This document shows, piece after piece, positions 44,107 through 53,620 of a stretch of 64,000 nt of DNA. Each line of letters opens with the position of its first letter. Position 1 is the first letter of the stretch. The DNA lies in NCBI GenBank assembly GCA_017550285.1, contig JAFZPP010000023.1, positions 1-64,000 on the forward strand. Direction: 5' to 3'. Both the position numbers and the translations under genes were made by a program. The notes under the pieces are model-generated. The model had not been told where the DNA came from. It saw only the letters and a program-made list of their open reading frames with translations, and ran no database searches. The DNA comes from Oscillospiraceae bacterium (lineage in GTDB: Bacteria; Bacillota; Clostridia; Oscillospirales; Ruminococcaceae).

Positions 44107-45184
44107 TCAGCACTCCTCCTTCCATATTACCGTTTAATCTTGTTATCTGCATATGCTTGTGTCCTGAAAAGTCATTTGCGGTTTTTCTGGCATCTAATGT
44201 AACACCTGAAAACTCAATGTTCATGTTGCTGTCAGAAGCATCATCCGCACCCACTTTACCAATCAAACTGGATGCTGCATAGCCACTGAAAGATGTATAT
44301 CCAGAAGTTGAAACATTTTTTATTTTCAGGTCTGCATTCTTTCCAACGGAGTTAAACAGTAATGGCGCATAGCTACCGGCAGCAATTGCATTGTCACCTG
44401 TGTAAATATAAGCACCATTGAGAGTAATTCCAGTATCGGAAAATTGACTTGTTACAGATGCATCACCGCCAAGCTTACCACTAATAATAAAACCTGAACC
44501 ACCATTGTACTTACCCACATTGCCAGACAGTGTAACACTACCAAGTGTCAGCGAATTTGCAGGAGCGTTTCGGAATAATCCGCAATGCATCATATAGTGC
44601 TGGCTAGATGTACTTACCGTACTACGTGGATTATTGTCCGTGTTTCCTGTTCCGCTTTCACCCGTCTCGATCTCCTTGTTGTAGAATGTCAGCGAGAAGT
44701 TCCTGTTGCTGAACGGGAAAGAATTTGCATAGTCAATCGTATAATACGAAAGGCCGGTCATGTCTAAAGTTGTTCCGGACGGAGTAAAGCTCGTTCCGAA
44801 GTAGTTATAACCTGCAATACTTGAATGTGCATACTGCTGTACACTCCAGAGCAACAGCTTTTCAGCATCTGAAGGGCTTCCACTACGAATTGTATCCAAG
44901 TTGTAGTAGTAGCGTGTATTACCGTTCATCGTTACCGTGTTTTTACCATATGTAGTTTTATTTTGATAGGTATTGCACGCAGAGCCACTCATGATAACAC
45001 CTGTGCCGCTGCCATCCGTATTGATAGAGACAATCGCATTACCGTTATCCATAATGTCAACTGACTCACTTGGATTCAAGCTATAAGCAACAATCTCATC
45101 AAACACTGATGGTCTATGACATATAACATCATTCTGCTGCTTTTTCAATATTGATTTCTTTTTCGCTATTAAACAAAACGGCAT
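44099..45184 (-). pseudogene. Truncated, frameshifted remnant of a large surface adhesin
   Basis: 361 codons of Ser/Thr/Gly-rich beta sequence (ALNPSESVDI-like start, GGDASVTSQFSDTGITLNGAY). There is no signal peptide, and the first codons overlap a terminator-like hairpin, so the 5' part is missing. Near the 3' end another frame reads QAYADNKIKR followed by TAA at 44127-44129, close to the QAYAENTISK end of the 2037-residue adhesin. That stop lies 20 nt before the 43414 start codon, the same spacing as between the intact adhesin and its neighbour. The gene therefore looks like a decayed duplicate with a frameshift. The present frame overlaps the next gene by 8 bp. Confidence 0.65.
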
Positions 45185-45222
45185 CTGCTTCGCACAGCGC
45201 TAATCTGTGAGGAGCAGATGCG
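45171..45222 (-). terminator. Second hairpin after the 45285 gene
   Basis: GCATCTGCT/AGCAGATGC, 9-bp stem, followed on the minus strand by CGTTTTGTTT; it overlaps the apparent start of the 44099 remnant. Confidence 0.6.
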
Positions 45223-45234
45223 TAAAAGGAAAGG

Positions 45235-45271
45235 GAAAAAAGGCTGCGGATAGTATAGTTCTGTCCGCAGC
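45235..45271 (-). terminator. Terminator after the 45285 gene
   Basis: GCTGCGGA and TCCGCAGC with a short inner pairing, followed by CTTTTTT on the minus strand. Confidence 0.85.
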
Positions 45272-45284
45272 TTAATGATTTCTG

Positions 45285-45950
45285 TTATGGTTGTGGGGAG
45301 TTCCAGCCTCTGTCTGCACCAGCATTCCCCGTGCTCTGAATTGCATCTGCAAGAACGTCCAGGCGGAATAGATAGTCTTCCGTCAATGCATAAGCATTTT
45401 CATTCAGCTGCACGCTTTGCAGCAACTGTGCTGTCAGTTTGGTTTCATCCAGCGGTCCGGTATAGTAGAAGCAATGGTCCGCGGGCTGATAACTCCAGCC
45501 GTTCGTCTGCCAGTTTGAATCCAGATTCAGTGTAATCGTCATTTCGTCGTCTATGTAAGTCAATGCATTGTTGGATGCATTCCAGACCGGATTTGTGAAG
45601 TTGAATACACCGCCGCAAATGATATCCTGATCTGCGCTGTCAACCCACATCGGAACAAGGCAGACGCGGAGAACTTCTCCCGGATTCTTACGGGTATCCT
45701 TGATTTTCACACGCTTTTCAGTGGAATAGGTCTCATCGTCCCAGTGAAACTCTTTTTCCAATTCCGGGTCTTCACCTGTATTCAGGATTCCGCTTCCTTC
45801 TTCATGCAGAAGAATATCCACATTGCCCGGCATAAAGCTGTTTGTCCGTTCACTGCTGTAATAAGCAATTGCGAAAACAATCAGAGGAGCGATGAACATG
45901 GCTGCAATGATGCTGCTTATGATGATTGTACGTTTCTTGTCTTTTTTCAT
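45285..45950 (-). CDS. TasA/BsaA-like secreted protein
   Basis: 221 residues with a basic start, the hydrophobic segment IIISSIIAAMFIAPLIVFAIAYYS, then SERTNSF, and a beta-rich extracellular region (LRVCLVPMWVDSADQ). The pattern resembles SipW-dependent BsaA/TasA-type fibre subunits. It follows the large adhesin by 23 bp with ribosome binding site GGAGGGG, and a terminator comes straight after. It is a paralogue of the 43414 product. Confidence 0.78.
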   Translation of the reverse strand: MKKDKKRTIIISSIIAAMFIAPLIVFAIAYYSSERTNSFMPGNVDILLHEEGSGILNTGEDPELEKEFHWDDETYSTEKRVKIKDTRKNPGEVLRVCLVPMWVDSADQDIICGGVFNFTNPVWNASNNALTYIDDEMTITLNLDSNWQTNGWSYQPADHCFYYTGPLDETKLTAQLLQSVQLNENAYALTEDYLFRLDVLADAIQSTGNAGADRGWNSPQP

Positions 45951-45973
45951 TCAACACCCCTCCTGACGTTTGA

Positions 45974-48900
45974 TTATTTGGAAATTGTGTTTTCTGCATA
46001 TGCCTGTGAACTGAGGTAAGCATATTCAGTTTCTGTGTTGGTAAAGCTTGCGGTGGTCAGAGAATCATCGTTTTTAGAATCCGCATCAGTAATCCTGAAT
46101 GCGACATAAGGTCCGGCAGCATTTTTCGAATTTGTACCCTGTGCAATAATATTGCCGGCAGTTGTTCCGAAGCAGCCGTTTGAGCCTTCCCAGAAATCAT
46201 AATCCGTCGATGACCAGCCTTTGATTTCCGTCACGCGGTAAATACCCTTCTGTTTGACATGTACAGTCCTGACGCCGCGTTCGATTGCCGTCGGGAACGA
46301 ATAGGTTTCGCTGTCAGCGTAATGAATTTCCACACGACCGGATGAATAGCTGTGATCTGCAAAGTTGTTCAGAATTCCGGGGTGAAGGTGATCATTGCAT
46401 AATTCTTCGCAGTTCAGTGTAACATAGAATGTCTCCAGCGGTGAATGCATCGCCGTGTCCTCATCCGTGAATCGCTCAACCATGAATACAAACTTCTGTT
46501 CGGAGTCGGCTGTGCTGCCGTGAACATTCTTATCAAGAAATGCAAACTTTTCGATGTTGAAATAGAAATCATTGATTTCCTTCACATTCGGGATTGTGAT
46601 AACAAATGCTTCCTCTGCCGCAGAAGCCGGGTTGGCGTTCGGATCAGATACCGGACTGCCCTTCAGCGTACAGCCGCACTGCGATGCATTTAAAATTGTA
46701 ACATATCCAAGATTGCTGATTGAAAACTCAACAGGTACATCCAAAAGAAGGTAAGGTTCAGAAACACTGAGTTCCGCAAGGAAGTAGATACCGGGCAAAA
46801 GCACATTTGTGATCTGCGGAATCACGCCGTCCGCACCGGACACAAGTGATTCATAGCCCGCCATCGGGAAATAGTCTTTGATGATTTCGCCTTTTTGGTT
46901 TTTAACGCCTTTATAAAGTGCGAATGTCGCACCCTTCATCACTTCCTGGGTTTCTCCGTCGATTTTCACAGCCTTCAGACCAAAGGGTCTGTTATGAACA
47001 TCAATAACCGCCTGATAAACGCCGGTCGGATCAGCCGTTGACGGATCTACCCAGTAATTCCCGTTGTCTCCGCCGCTGCTGTCCAGGCCGTTCAGATCTT
47101 TGGTGATATCCACCTTCAGGCCGCCGCTGCCTTCTGAATGAACAGTAAACTGAATCAGCTCTTCGGGCAGGCCGACATAACCGTTCGGTGCAGCAGTCTG
47201 CGTCAGCGTATAGATTCCTGTTTTCTTCGCGCCGTAAAGAACCATCACTTCGCCCTGCTCGTCTGAGGTATAATGCTCCTTTCCGACAACGACCGGTGCA
47301 GCATTCTCATTTTCCTGCCATGTCAGCTGGAATGTACCGCCCGGAAGCTGGGTATAGTCTCCCCACTCAAACAACCGGATGGCAATGCCGTCGTTCCGGA
47401 CATTTCTGATTGTATCCTTTCGGGCATTCTGATCATTACTATGTCCCTCCGGCTCGCCCGGATAATACTCCACGGTATACTGATTTCCCGATTGATCCGT
47501 CCATTCTGTAAGCGGTACAACATTCTGAGTCTCTGCCAGCGTAACATAACCGTTGGTTTCATCCACCGTCAGGGGAGAGCCATCCAGCGTGATCTTGACC
47601 TCACGAACCTCGTAATAATAATCTGATTCTTCATCTGTCGGATTCCTATGTCCCAAAGTCGTGCCGTTTTCGAGTTCGTCAAAGAAATAGCGCTGAGAGG
47701 ATACGGTAAGCGTATCGCTGATTTTGCCGATTTTTCTGACAGTATCCCGCTGTAATTCACCGTTTACATAAACCGCTACATAGACCGGATCATGCTCGGA
47801 TGTATAATCGGCGTCCGACCACTCCTTTGTAACTTCAATGCCCCAGCCTTTCTGGTTTGTAACACGCAGATGCGGCGAGTAGTCCTTTATTACAGTTCCG
47901 GCATTCTGCTTTGTGCCGCTTTCAACCTCGTAGGTCGGATTGCTGGGTTCATCGCCTGAACTGTCATGCATACATTCATAGCCAGCGAGCTTATAAACCT
48001 GATAGCCGATCGGGTTATCGCTTTCACGCTCCTCGACCATGAATTTCGTTCCGTTCAGCAGACCAGGCACCTTGACCTTGTATTTGGCAGGGATGTTAGA
48101 AATCTGGCCGTTCGGAGAGGTTTCATTTGCATAAAATAGCTTTTCTTCTTCCGACAGTGCCTCAAAAGCATCATTATAATACTGTGTAGTCGGCTGAAAG
48201 CCCCCGGACTGGGTGTTCCATACACATAATCTGTTGTACTCATCCACAACATAATAGGTGTGCATATTGGTAAGCGTCAGAGGTTTATCCTGCTGGCTTC
48301 CGTCCTCCAGCCAAAGCCGGAAATTAAAGGTGCTGCTGTCATCCTGAATCTCATTGCGGTCTTTATCGACCAGTTTCTTTTCAATGGTCAGTGTCTTGGA
48401 TGCGTCCGGGCTGACTACATTCGTCAGCTGCATGGTCGGTCTGTGTTCAACAGTATCAGCAGAAGTCGTAAAGTCTTTTGTCTTTTCAGTTGCACTTGGA
48501 TTTCCCGACACAGTTTCGCCGTTGCAGATTAACGTATCATAAACCTCGGAATTCAGACCGCATTCCGTGATCCTGTAACTGATCGTGTCATCAGGGAACT
48601 TTACGGACACTTCTTTTCCGGGCGTTATGAAAAATACATTTTCATATGTTTCCGAATCCACCGTATAAGTTGGCTGGAAGTCATCAACCGGCTTGAACGG
48701 ATTGAGATAGTTGATCTCAAAATCCGGATCGGACGGTGTAAGCTTGTTCCAAGTTGTCGTATTTCCTGTTTGAACCAGAACCTCTATCTGATACGGATAT
48801 TTCATCAGGCTGTAGTCGATATCGCCTGCGCCCTGGACCTGTTTGTTCAGAACAACACTGCCCTGCTTGATATAGCTGAGGTTAAAGCGCATGTGCAGGT

Positions 48901-51900
48901 TTGCAGCGCCGGCGCCTCTTTCCATGTAAAAGATTTTCATTTTGTGAGGCGAATAATCCCTGAACACATAGACTGTCTTGGTTGTATTGCCAACCTGAAT
49001 GGTTTTTGGCTGGAACAGACTGTTGATATACGCATCTGTTTCTTCCTGCGAATGCTGAATTGCCTTATAATTATTGAATTCTGTGAGCAGTGTCTGATCT
49101 GCGTTGATGTCATCCATTGTCAGATCAGGGTTATTATTTGTTTCCTGTAAATATGCGAGTGCTTCGCTATCGGTATGCTTCTGCTGGCTGTAGTTTTCTC
49201 TGAATATCTGCTCCAGAGTTGTCTTGACTCCGTTGGAACCGTTTGTCTCAACCTCACCCGTCCGGAAATTCACAGTACCTTTCATTGCAGAGTGAATACC
49301 GCCGAGATCAATCACAAGCTGATCGTCAACATATAGCCAGAAATCATCGTCACCGGTGAACTCAAAGATGATATCATGTCCCCATGCATCCGTTCCGTCC
49401 TTAGTCTGAACGAAGCCTGCTTGAAGCTCCATGCCGTAATAGTATTCCGGATCCTCAATATTATACAGTTTTTCATACTTCCGGGGATCGCTCTCATCAA
49501 GTTCATTGCCGATTGCATCATACAGATTATACGGGTTTCTGGGATTCTCCAAATCCGCAATAAACTCTCCCGTTCCAATGTTGTCAAACGGCAGGAACTG
49601 ACCGTGCTGTAATGTCGGCTTGTCGGAAGCATTTGAGGTCGCAAGTTCCTTAAAAACAGTAAAATCGGTAGAATAAGATCCGTCCTGCTGTTTCAGCGTT
49701 GCAAAATTCTGGCAGCTGTCAAACTCAAAATAACCGGAATCATCATAAATGCTTTGTATAAACAAATGATTGACGGTAGTCGGATCATCGAACAATTCTG
49801 ATAATGACCGATTAGTATTTACTGCTGTCGGGTAGCCGTTTGATTCCAGATTTGTCGATAAAAGCTCTTTCACAGCCGTATAAGCAGTATCTGCTGTCCA
49901 AATCTCGTTGTCACCGAGAACCTGATCCTGATCATTATGATTTGTTGGAGAGTTATTTTTCTTATCGTCAAAATCCTGCATTTTGATGGTTATGCCATAC
50001 AAATTATTATCAATCGTCTGAACCGGTATCAGCTCTCCCGTACTGGGGTCTGATTGATAGGGATTCATCACTGCAAAATAGAAATCCGATTTTTCATCTC
50101 TTGCGTCTTTTTTCAGGACTGATTTGACCGTGTCGTGTTCAAGATCCGCTTCCAGTGCATAATAGGAATAGGCATCTTTATCCCATGCAATAATCTTGCC
50201 GGAGTATTCATCCTTGTTCCGCGCGTTCAGATTGATACCAACAGTTTTGGGAGATATGCCGGATCCGTCCGGCCTCGGTGCGAGAACCTTGCCGGAATAG
50301 GTATTGATCAGCTCATAATAGTTCGTGTGTGTCACTCCGTCCGGATAGTAATAATCCACGAAATCCCACAGCAATGTATTGATCTGGCCGCCAACCCACA
50401 TGATTTCGTTGCCTCTTTCATAGCACGGAACCAGATTGCCCTGATGATCGATGGCATAGAAATCATACTCCTTTAGGTCTTCATTCCACACACGGGTATA
50501 GACTATAACCTGATTATATGATTCAGAATCCTGTCTGATGACATACTTTTCTACTGTTTCGGTTTCATCCTCAGGCGTCTGCACATCATCCTCAGCTACA
50601 ACAACATCTTCTTTATCAGACATGCCGATCTTGGATGCAGAATAGATGACAAAATCATCATTTGTCAAAACAGAATTCTGAACAAAGCTCAGCCAGGATC
50701 CTCTTGATGCAGCGCCGGCGCCATAGCCGGTCTTTTTTGTCTCGGCAAGCTCATATCCGTTTGCTGACAGTTTGATTTTTCCGGCGTTCGCACCGGTACC
50801 CATTGTCACAGTGATTTCAGAGGCATCGGCTTCGTCTGTCAGCTTCACTCCGTTTGCCGTAATAGAGAGATACATGCCGTTATCCGCTGATATTTTATAA
50901 ATCTCACCGGACACATTGTGGAATGTCCACTTCGTGATTTCTCTGTCGGACGGCGCATCCAGAATATACAATTCAGAGTTCTGGTACACCGGATCCTGAC
51001 GGACAAACAAGTATTCATCATTCAGAACATCTTTATGATTGACCACCTTGCCCGTTGCTGTCATGGCATATCCGAGCATGCTGTCATAAACCATCAGACC
51101 GTAGGTTTGATCGTCAAGGTGGTAGGGATCATCCGGCGGCTCAAGCGAAGATTCATAAATCATTACAAACTTAGGATTAAGTTCATTATTCTTATCTGTC
51201 CAAAAACGATAACCGTTTCCGCTGTTTGAAAACTGAAACCATTTTTGTACTCCTTTTAATTTGAGAAAAAACTGGTCACTGGTAGCCTTGTCGATTTCAA
51301 ATTCTGCGGGAGTGGTGCCGAGGCCGGCCAAATTGCCGCTCGGATTTGTAACATACATTTTCTGACCGTTCACATCGGTATAGATTCCATAAGAACCTGT
51401 CGGAAGCAACTCAAAATACCACATGCTCGCATTCGAAGGACTGGTAACTGTTATGAATGCAGAATCGCTGTTCAGACTGTTTGTAAGATACTTACTTTCT
51501 CTGCCCATGATAAACGGAATCGGCTTCCCTTCACCATCAGTACTCACCAGTTCTTCAATGGTGGTTGCATAAACAGCAGTCGGCTCATACACCTCACCGG
51601 CCTGAACGATTTCATAAACCGAAAATCCAGTAGCATAAAAGCTTATCTTTCCTGCTTCAACTGTGAAATCAAAGATCTGCTCAAAGGTATCATCATCCCT
51701 GATATGCCAGAGCTCAATAGTATCACTTTCCGGGATAACAGGATCGGTGATTTCAACGAGGATCGGATTTTCCTCACCCGGCTGATACGTATTTTCGCCG
51801 TCTGTTATTGTAATATCATAAGCAGCAACGCCCTCATGCTCATCAGAAACATCGACCGCCTGTGCCTCTGCGCCCTCCGGCATCATGCCGTCCAGTGTGA

Positions 51901-52087
51901 TAACCTTCTCGTCTGTTTGTTCATCGGGATAGAGTTCAATACTCTGGTATGTCAGATCGGTATTATCCGATGCCGCAGCGGTCAATTCGGTTGTAATCTC
52001 TACTGCATACACTGACGAAATATTTGATACTGCCATAACCGAGGCTGCTATCAGACTGACTATTCTTTTTGTAAATTTATCAAACAT
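45974..52087 (-). CDS. Giant fibro-slime/SpaA-domain surface adhesin
   Basis: 2037 residues from the ATG at 52087 (AAAGGTGG upstream; a GTG at 52099 lies inside that site). Signal peptide about 1-31 (ends SVYA). An N-terminal beta-rich region is followed by a PA14-like fibro-slime domain around 700-1110 (DIIFEFTGDDDFWLYVDDQL, LDLGGIHSA-type VIDLGGIHSAMKG, FRDYSPHKMKIFYMERG). Cna-B/SpaA-type beta domains fill the second half (IEVTKEWSDADYTSEHDPV, KAVKIDGETQEVMKGATFAL). The C-terminus ends QAYAENTISK with no LPxTG, hydrophobic helix or charged tail. It probably forms the tip or shaft of the structure built by this locus. Confidence 0.88.
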   Translation of the reverse strand: MFDKFTKRIVSLIAASVMAVSNISSVYAVEITTELTAAASDNTDLTYQSIELYPDEQTDEKVITLDGMMPEGAEAQAVDVSDEHEGVAAYDITITDGENTYQPGEENPILVEITDPVIPESDTIELWHIRDDDTFEQIFDFTVEAGKISFYATGFSVYEIVQAGEVYEPTAVYATTIEELVSTDGEGKPIPFIMGRESKYLTNSLNSDSAFITVTSPSNASMWYFELLPTGSYGIYTDVNGQKMYVTNPSGNLAGLGTTPAEFEIDKATSDQFFLKLKGVQKWFQFSNSGNGYRFWTDKNNELNPKFVMIYESSLEPPDDPYHLDDQTYGLMVYDSMLGYAMTATGKVVNHKDVLNDEYLFVRQDPVYQNSELYILDAPSDREITKWTFHNVSGEIYKISADNGMYLSITANGVKLTDEADASEITVTMGTGANAGKIKLSANGYELAETKKTGYGAGAASRGSWLSFVQNSVLTNDDFVIYSASKIGMSDKEDVVVAEDDVQTPEDETETVEKYVIRQDSESYNQVIVYTRVWNEDLKEYDFYAIDHQGNLVPCYERGNEIMWVGGQINTLLWDFVDYYYPDGVTHTNYYELINTYSGKVLAPRPDGSGISPKTVGINLNARNKDEYSGKIIAWDKDAYSYYALEADLEHDTVKSVLKKDARDEKSDFYFAVMNPYQSDPSTGELIPVQTIDNNLYGITIKMQDFDDKKNNSPTNHNDQDQVLGDNEIWTADTAYTAVKELLSTNLESNGYPTAVNTNRSLSELFDDPTTVNHLFIQSIYDDSGYFEFDSCQNFATLKQQDGSYSTDFTVFKELATSNASDKPTLQHGQFLPFDNIGTGEFIADLENPRNPYNLYDAIGNELDESDPRKYEKLYNIEDPEYYYGMELQAGFVQTKDGTDAWGHDIIFEFTGDDDFWLYVDDQLVIDLGGIHSAMKGTVNFRTGEVETNGSNGVKTTLEQIFRENYSQQKHTDSEALAYLQETNNNPDLTMDDINADQTLLTEFNNYKAIQHSQEETDAYINSLFQPKTIQVGNTTKTVYVFRDYSPHKMKIFYMERGAGAANLHMRFNLSYIKQGSVVLNKQVQGAGDIDYSLMKYPYQIEVLVQTGNTTTWNKLTPSDPDFEINYLNPFKPVDDFQPTYTVDSETYENVFFITPGKEVSVKFPDDTISYRITECGLNSEVYDTLICNGETVSGNPSATEKTKDFTTSADTVEHRPTMQLTNVVSPDASKTLTIEKKLVDKDRNEIQDDSSTFNFRLWLEDGSQQDKPLTLTNMHTYYVVDEYNRLCVWNTQSGGFQPTTQYYNDAFEALSEEEKLFYANETSPNGQISNIPAKYKVKVPGLLNGTKFMVEERESDNPIGYQVYKLAGYECMHDSSGDEPSNPTYEVESGTKQNAGTVIKDYSPHLRVTNQKGWGIEVTKEWSDADYTSEHDPVYVAVYVNGELQRDTVRKIGKISDTLTVSSQRYFFDELENGTTLGHRNPTDEESDYYYEVREVKITLDGSPLTVDETNGYVTLAETQNVVPLTEWTDQSGNQYTVEYYPGEPEGHSNDQNARKDTIRNVRNDGIAIRLFEWGDYTQLPGGTFQLTWQENENAAPVVVGKEHYTSDEQGEVMVLYGAKKTGIYTLTQTAAPNGYVGLPEELIQFTVHSEGSGGLKVDITKDLNGLDSSGGDNGNYWVDPSTADPTGVYQAVIDVHNRPFGLKAVKIDGETQEVMKGATFALYKGVKNQKGEIIKDYFPMAGYESLVSGADGVIPQITNVLLPGIYFLAELSVSEPYLLLDVPVEFSISNLGYVTILNASQCGCTLKGSPVSDPNANPASAAEEAFVITIPNVKEINDFYFNIEKFAFLDKNVHGSTADSEQKFVFMVERFTDEDTAMHSPLETFYVTLNCEELCNDHLHPGILNNFADHSYSSGRVEIHYADSETYSFPTAIERGVRTVHVKQKGIYRVTEIKGWSSTDYDFWEGSNGCFGTTAGNIIAQGTNSKNAAGPYVAFRITDADSKNDDSLTTASFTNTETEYAYLSSQAYAENTISK

Positions 52088-52132
52088 TACGCCATCCACC
52101 TTTCTTTAGATTGTGAGATGCAGCTTCATGCA

Positions 52133-52963
52133 TCAATGTGATTCAGCGGTAAAGATACTGACTGCGCCCTGTGTGATCACATTATCCTGTGCGTCTTTGA
52201 TATCTTCTACCGGCAATCCGTCGGGATAATTTGCAGCCGGAATGCCCTCCGCTGTCAGAATAATATCATACGGCTGATCGAAATATCCCAGATAATCCTT
52301 TTTATAAACAGGAATCTCTAATTGACAGAACAGTTCCGCTGTACTGTTTGTCGGATTCACAACCCGCATCATGTCAATTTCGTTTTGCTTATCTCCGCCC
52401 GTATAGTAGAAATAATAAACACGTTCCTGATCGGAGCTGTCTTCATATCCGCCAAAAACGAAATTAGAATTATTACATATTAACTCGTCGCCTTCTTTAT
52501 CAAACAAGTGAATATTTTCATCATTTGCATCCTTGCTTCCCAACTGAATTGCATTGGCAATCGCATCCAATCGCTGGGAAAATGAAGGCTGCTCACTCAG
52601 TCTACAGTTTTCCAAATCATCAATCTGAATTGTCATTGTCAGCCGGATAAACAAATCTGCCAGCCCGTTATTATATCCGGAAGGGTCTTTTTCGATTGTC
52701 ATTCCCGGCTCAGACGCCTGTGCTTTGTACTGTCCCTTGCTGTCCCAGTTCGGCTCCTGAATCGTCACAGAGCCGTTTTTGGCTTCCAGCCTGTTTGAAA
52801 CCGCATCTTCACTGTGAAAATAGGAGAAAATTCCGGAGAGCAGCAAAATATAGAGAACAAAAACCGCAGAAAGCATCGTGAGCTTCTGCCGTTTTCCGCT
52901 GCTGCGTATCATGTGAATCAGCTTTTGAAGCGCTTTTTTGATACCTGCTGCTGTCACACGCAC
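52133..52963 (-). CDS. SipW-dependent-like matrix protein
   Basis: 276 residues from a GTG at 52963, since AAAGGAGG falls just before it (an in-frame ATG at 52981 would put that site inside the gene). Basic start, hydrophobic segment LTMLSAVFVLYILLLSGIFSYF, then HSEDAVSNRLEAKNGSVTI, which mirrors TSKDEVTNRLSASADYDVSI of the BsaA-like protein at 55181. The ADLFIRLTMTI strand parallels DAFVRMWL there. It is encoded just after the second SipW, which probably processes it. Confidence 0.75.
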   Translation of the reverse strand: MRVTAAGIKKALQKLIHMIRSSGKRQKLTMLSAVFVLYILLLSGIFSYFHSEDAVSNRLEAKNGSVTIQEPNWDSKGQYKAQASEPGMTIEKDPSGYNNGLADLFIRLTMTIQIDDLENCRLSEQPSFSQRLDAIANAIQLGSKDANDENIHLFDKEGDELICNNSNFVFGGYEDSSDQERVYYFYYTGGDKQNEIDMMRVVNPTNSTAELFCQLEIPVYKKDYLGYFDQPYDIILTAEGIPAANYPDGLPVEDIKDAQDNVITQGAVSIFTAESH

Positions 52964-52987
52964 GGAAATCCCTCCTTTCATTTTCAG

Positions 52988-53467
52988 TCACGCTTTATAG
53001 AATGTTCCTGCTGTAAACATAAGCAGAACAGCTGCACAAATTACGATAATTCCTTTTACCGTATGGAAAAACGCAAGTGCTTTTCCTATATACGGCAATG
53101 CAAACACAGTTTTCCCGATGTAATTCTCTTTTGTCACCGGATCGGGATCGGGGGTTTCGTTCATATCCCCCTGCGTCACGATACCTTCTGCGGTCACGCG
53201 AATTGCTCTGTGCGTCACGCGCATATCTTTCCCGACGCGGAACGATATCACATCACCTGTGCTGATATTCTCATATTTGCTGTAGGTACTGACAAAGCAG
53301 ACACTCCCGACCGGAAGCAGCTCACCCATTGAGCCGGATTTGACGTGATACAGGCGTATACCGCATATATACAACAGCAGCAAGATCGCAGCAAGAGCAA
53401 TCACTGCCGTTGAGATGATACGATAAATAATATTATATACATTTCTAATGCTGTTTTTTTTCGCCAT
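52988..53467 (-). CDS. sipW: SipW-type signal peptidase I, second copy
   Basis: 159 residues: N-terminal membrane helix (about 17-36), serine nucleophile Ser46 in VKSGSMGELLPVG and the histidine of the ER-type (Ser/His) class at His86 in VTHRAI, then a C-terminal helix. SipW enzymes release TasA-like subunits. No clear ribosome binding site is visible before the ATG, and two hairpins precede it (53483-53517, 53575-53605). Its neighbour at 52133 is the likely substrate. Confidence 0.88.
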   Translation of the reverse strand: MAKKNSIRNVYNIIYRIISTAVIALAAILLLLYICGIRLYHVKSGSMGELLPVGSVCFVSTYSKYENISTGDVISFRVGKDMRVTHRAIRVTAEGIVTQGDMNETPDPDPVTKENYIGKTVFALPYIGKALAFFHTVKGIIVICAAVLLMFTAGTFYKA

Positions 53468-53482
53468 AATTCAAATAACAAA

Positions 53483-53605
53483 AAAGCACCCAATTCCCCC
53501 AATCAGAATCAAGTGCAAAAAAGCGATGAATGAATCAAATCTGTACAAATCAGCGCTGTCTATTCAAACAAAAAACCGGTTGAGTATGGGGGCAGTCCGG
53601 TTTCT
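53483..53605 (-). promoter_or_regulatory. Two hairpins between srtB and the second sipW
   Basis: On the minus strand AACCGG...CCGGTTTTTT (53575-53605) is followed by GCAC...GTGCTTTTTT (53483-53517). Each looks like a weak terminator. They may divide the locus into two transcription units or lower the level of the downstream genes; no promoter is evident between them. Confidence 0.5.
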
Positions 53606-53620
53606 GTATAATTGCCAAAT

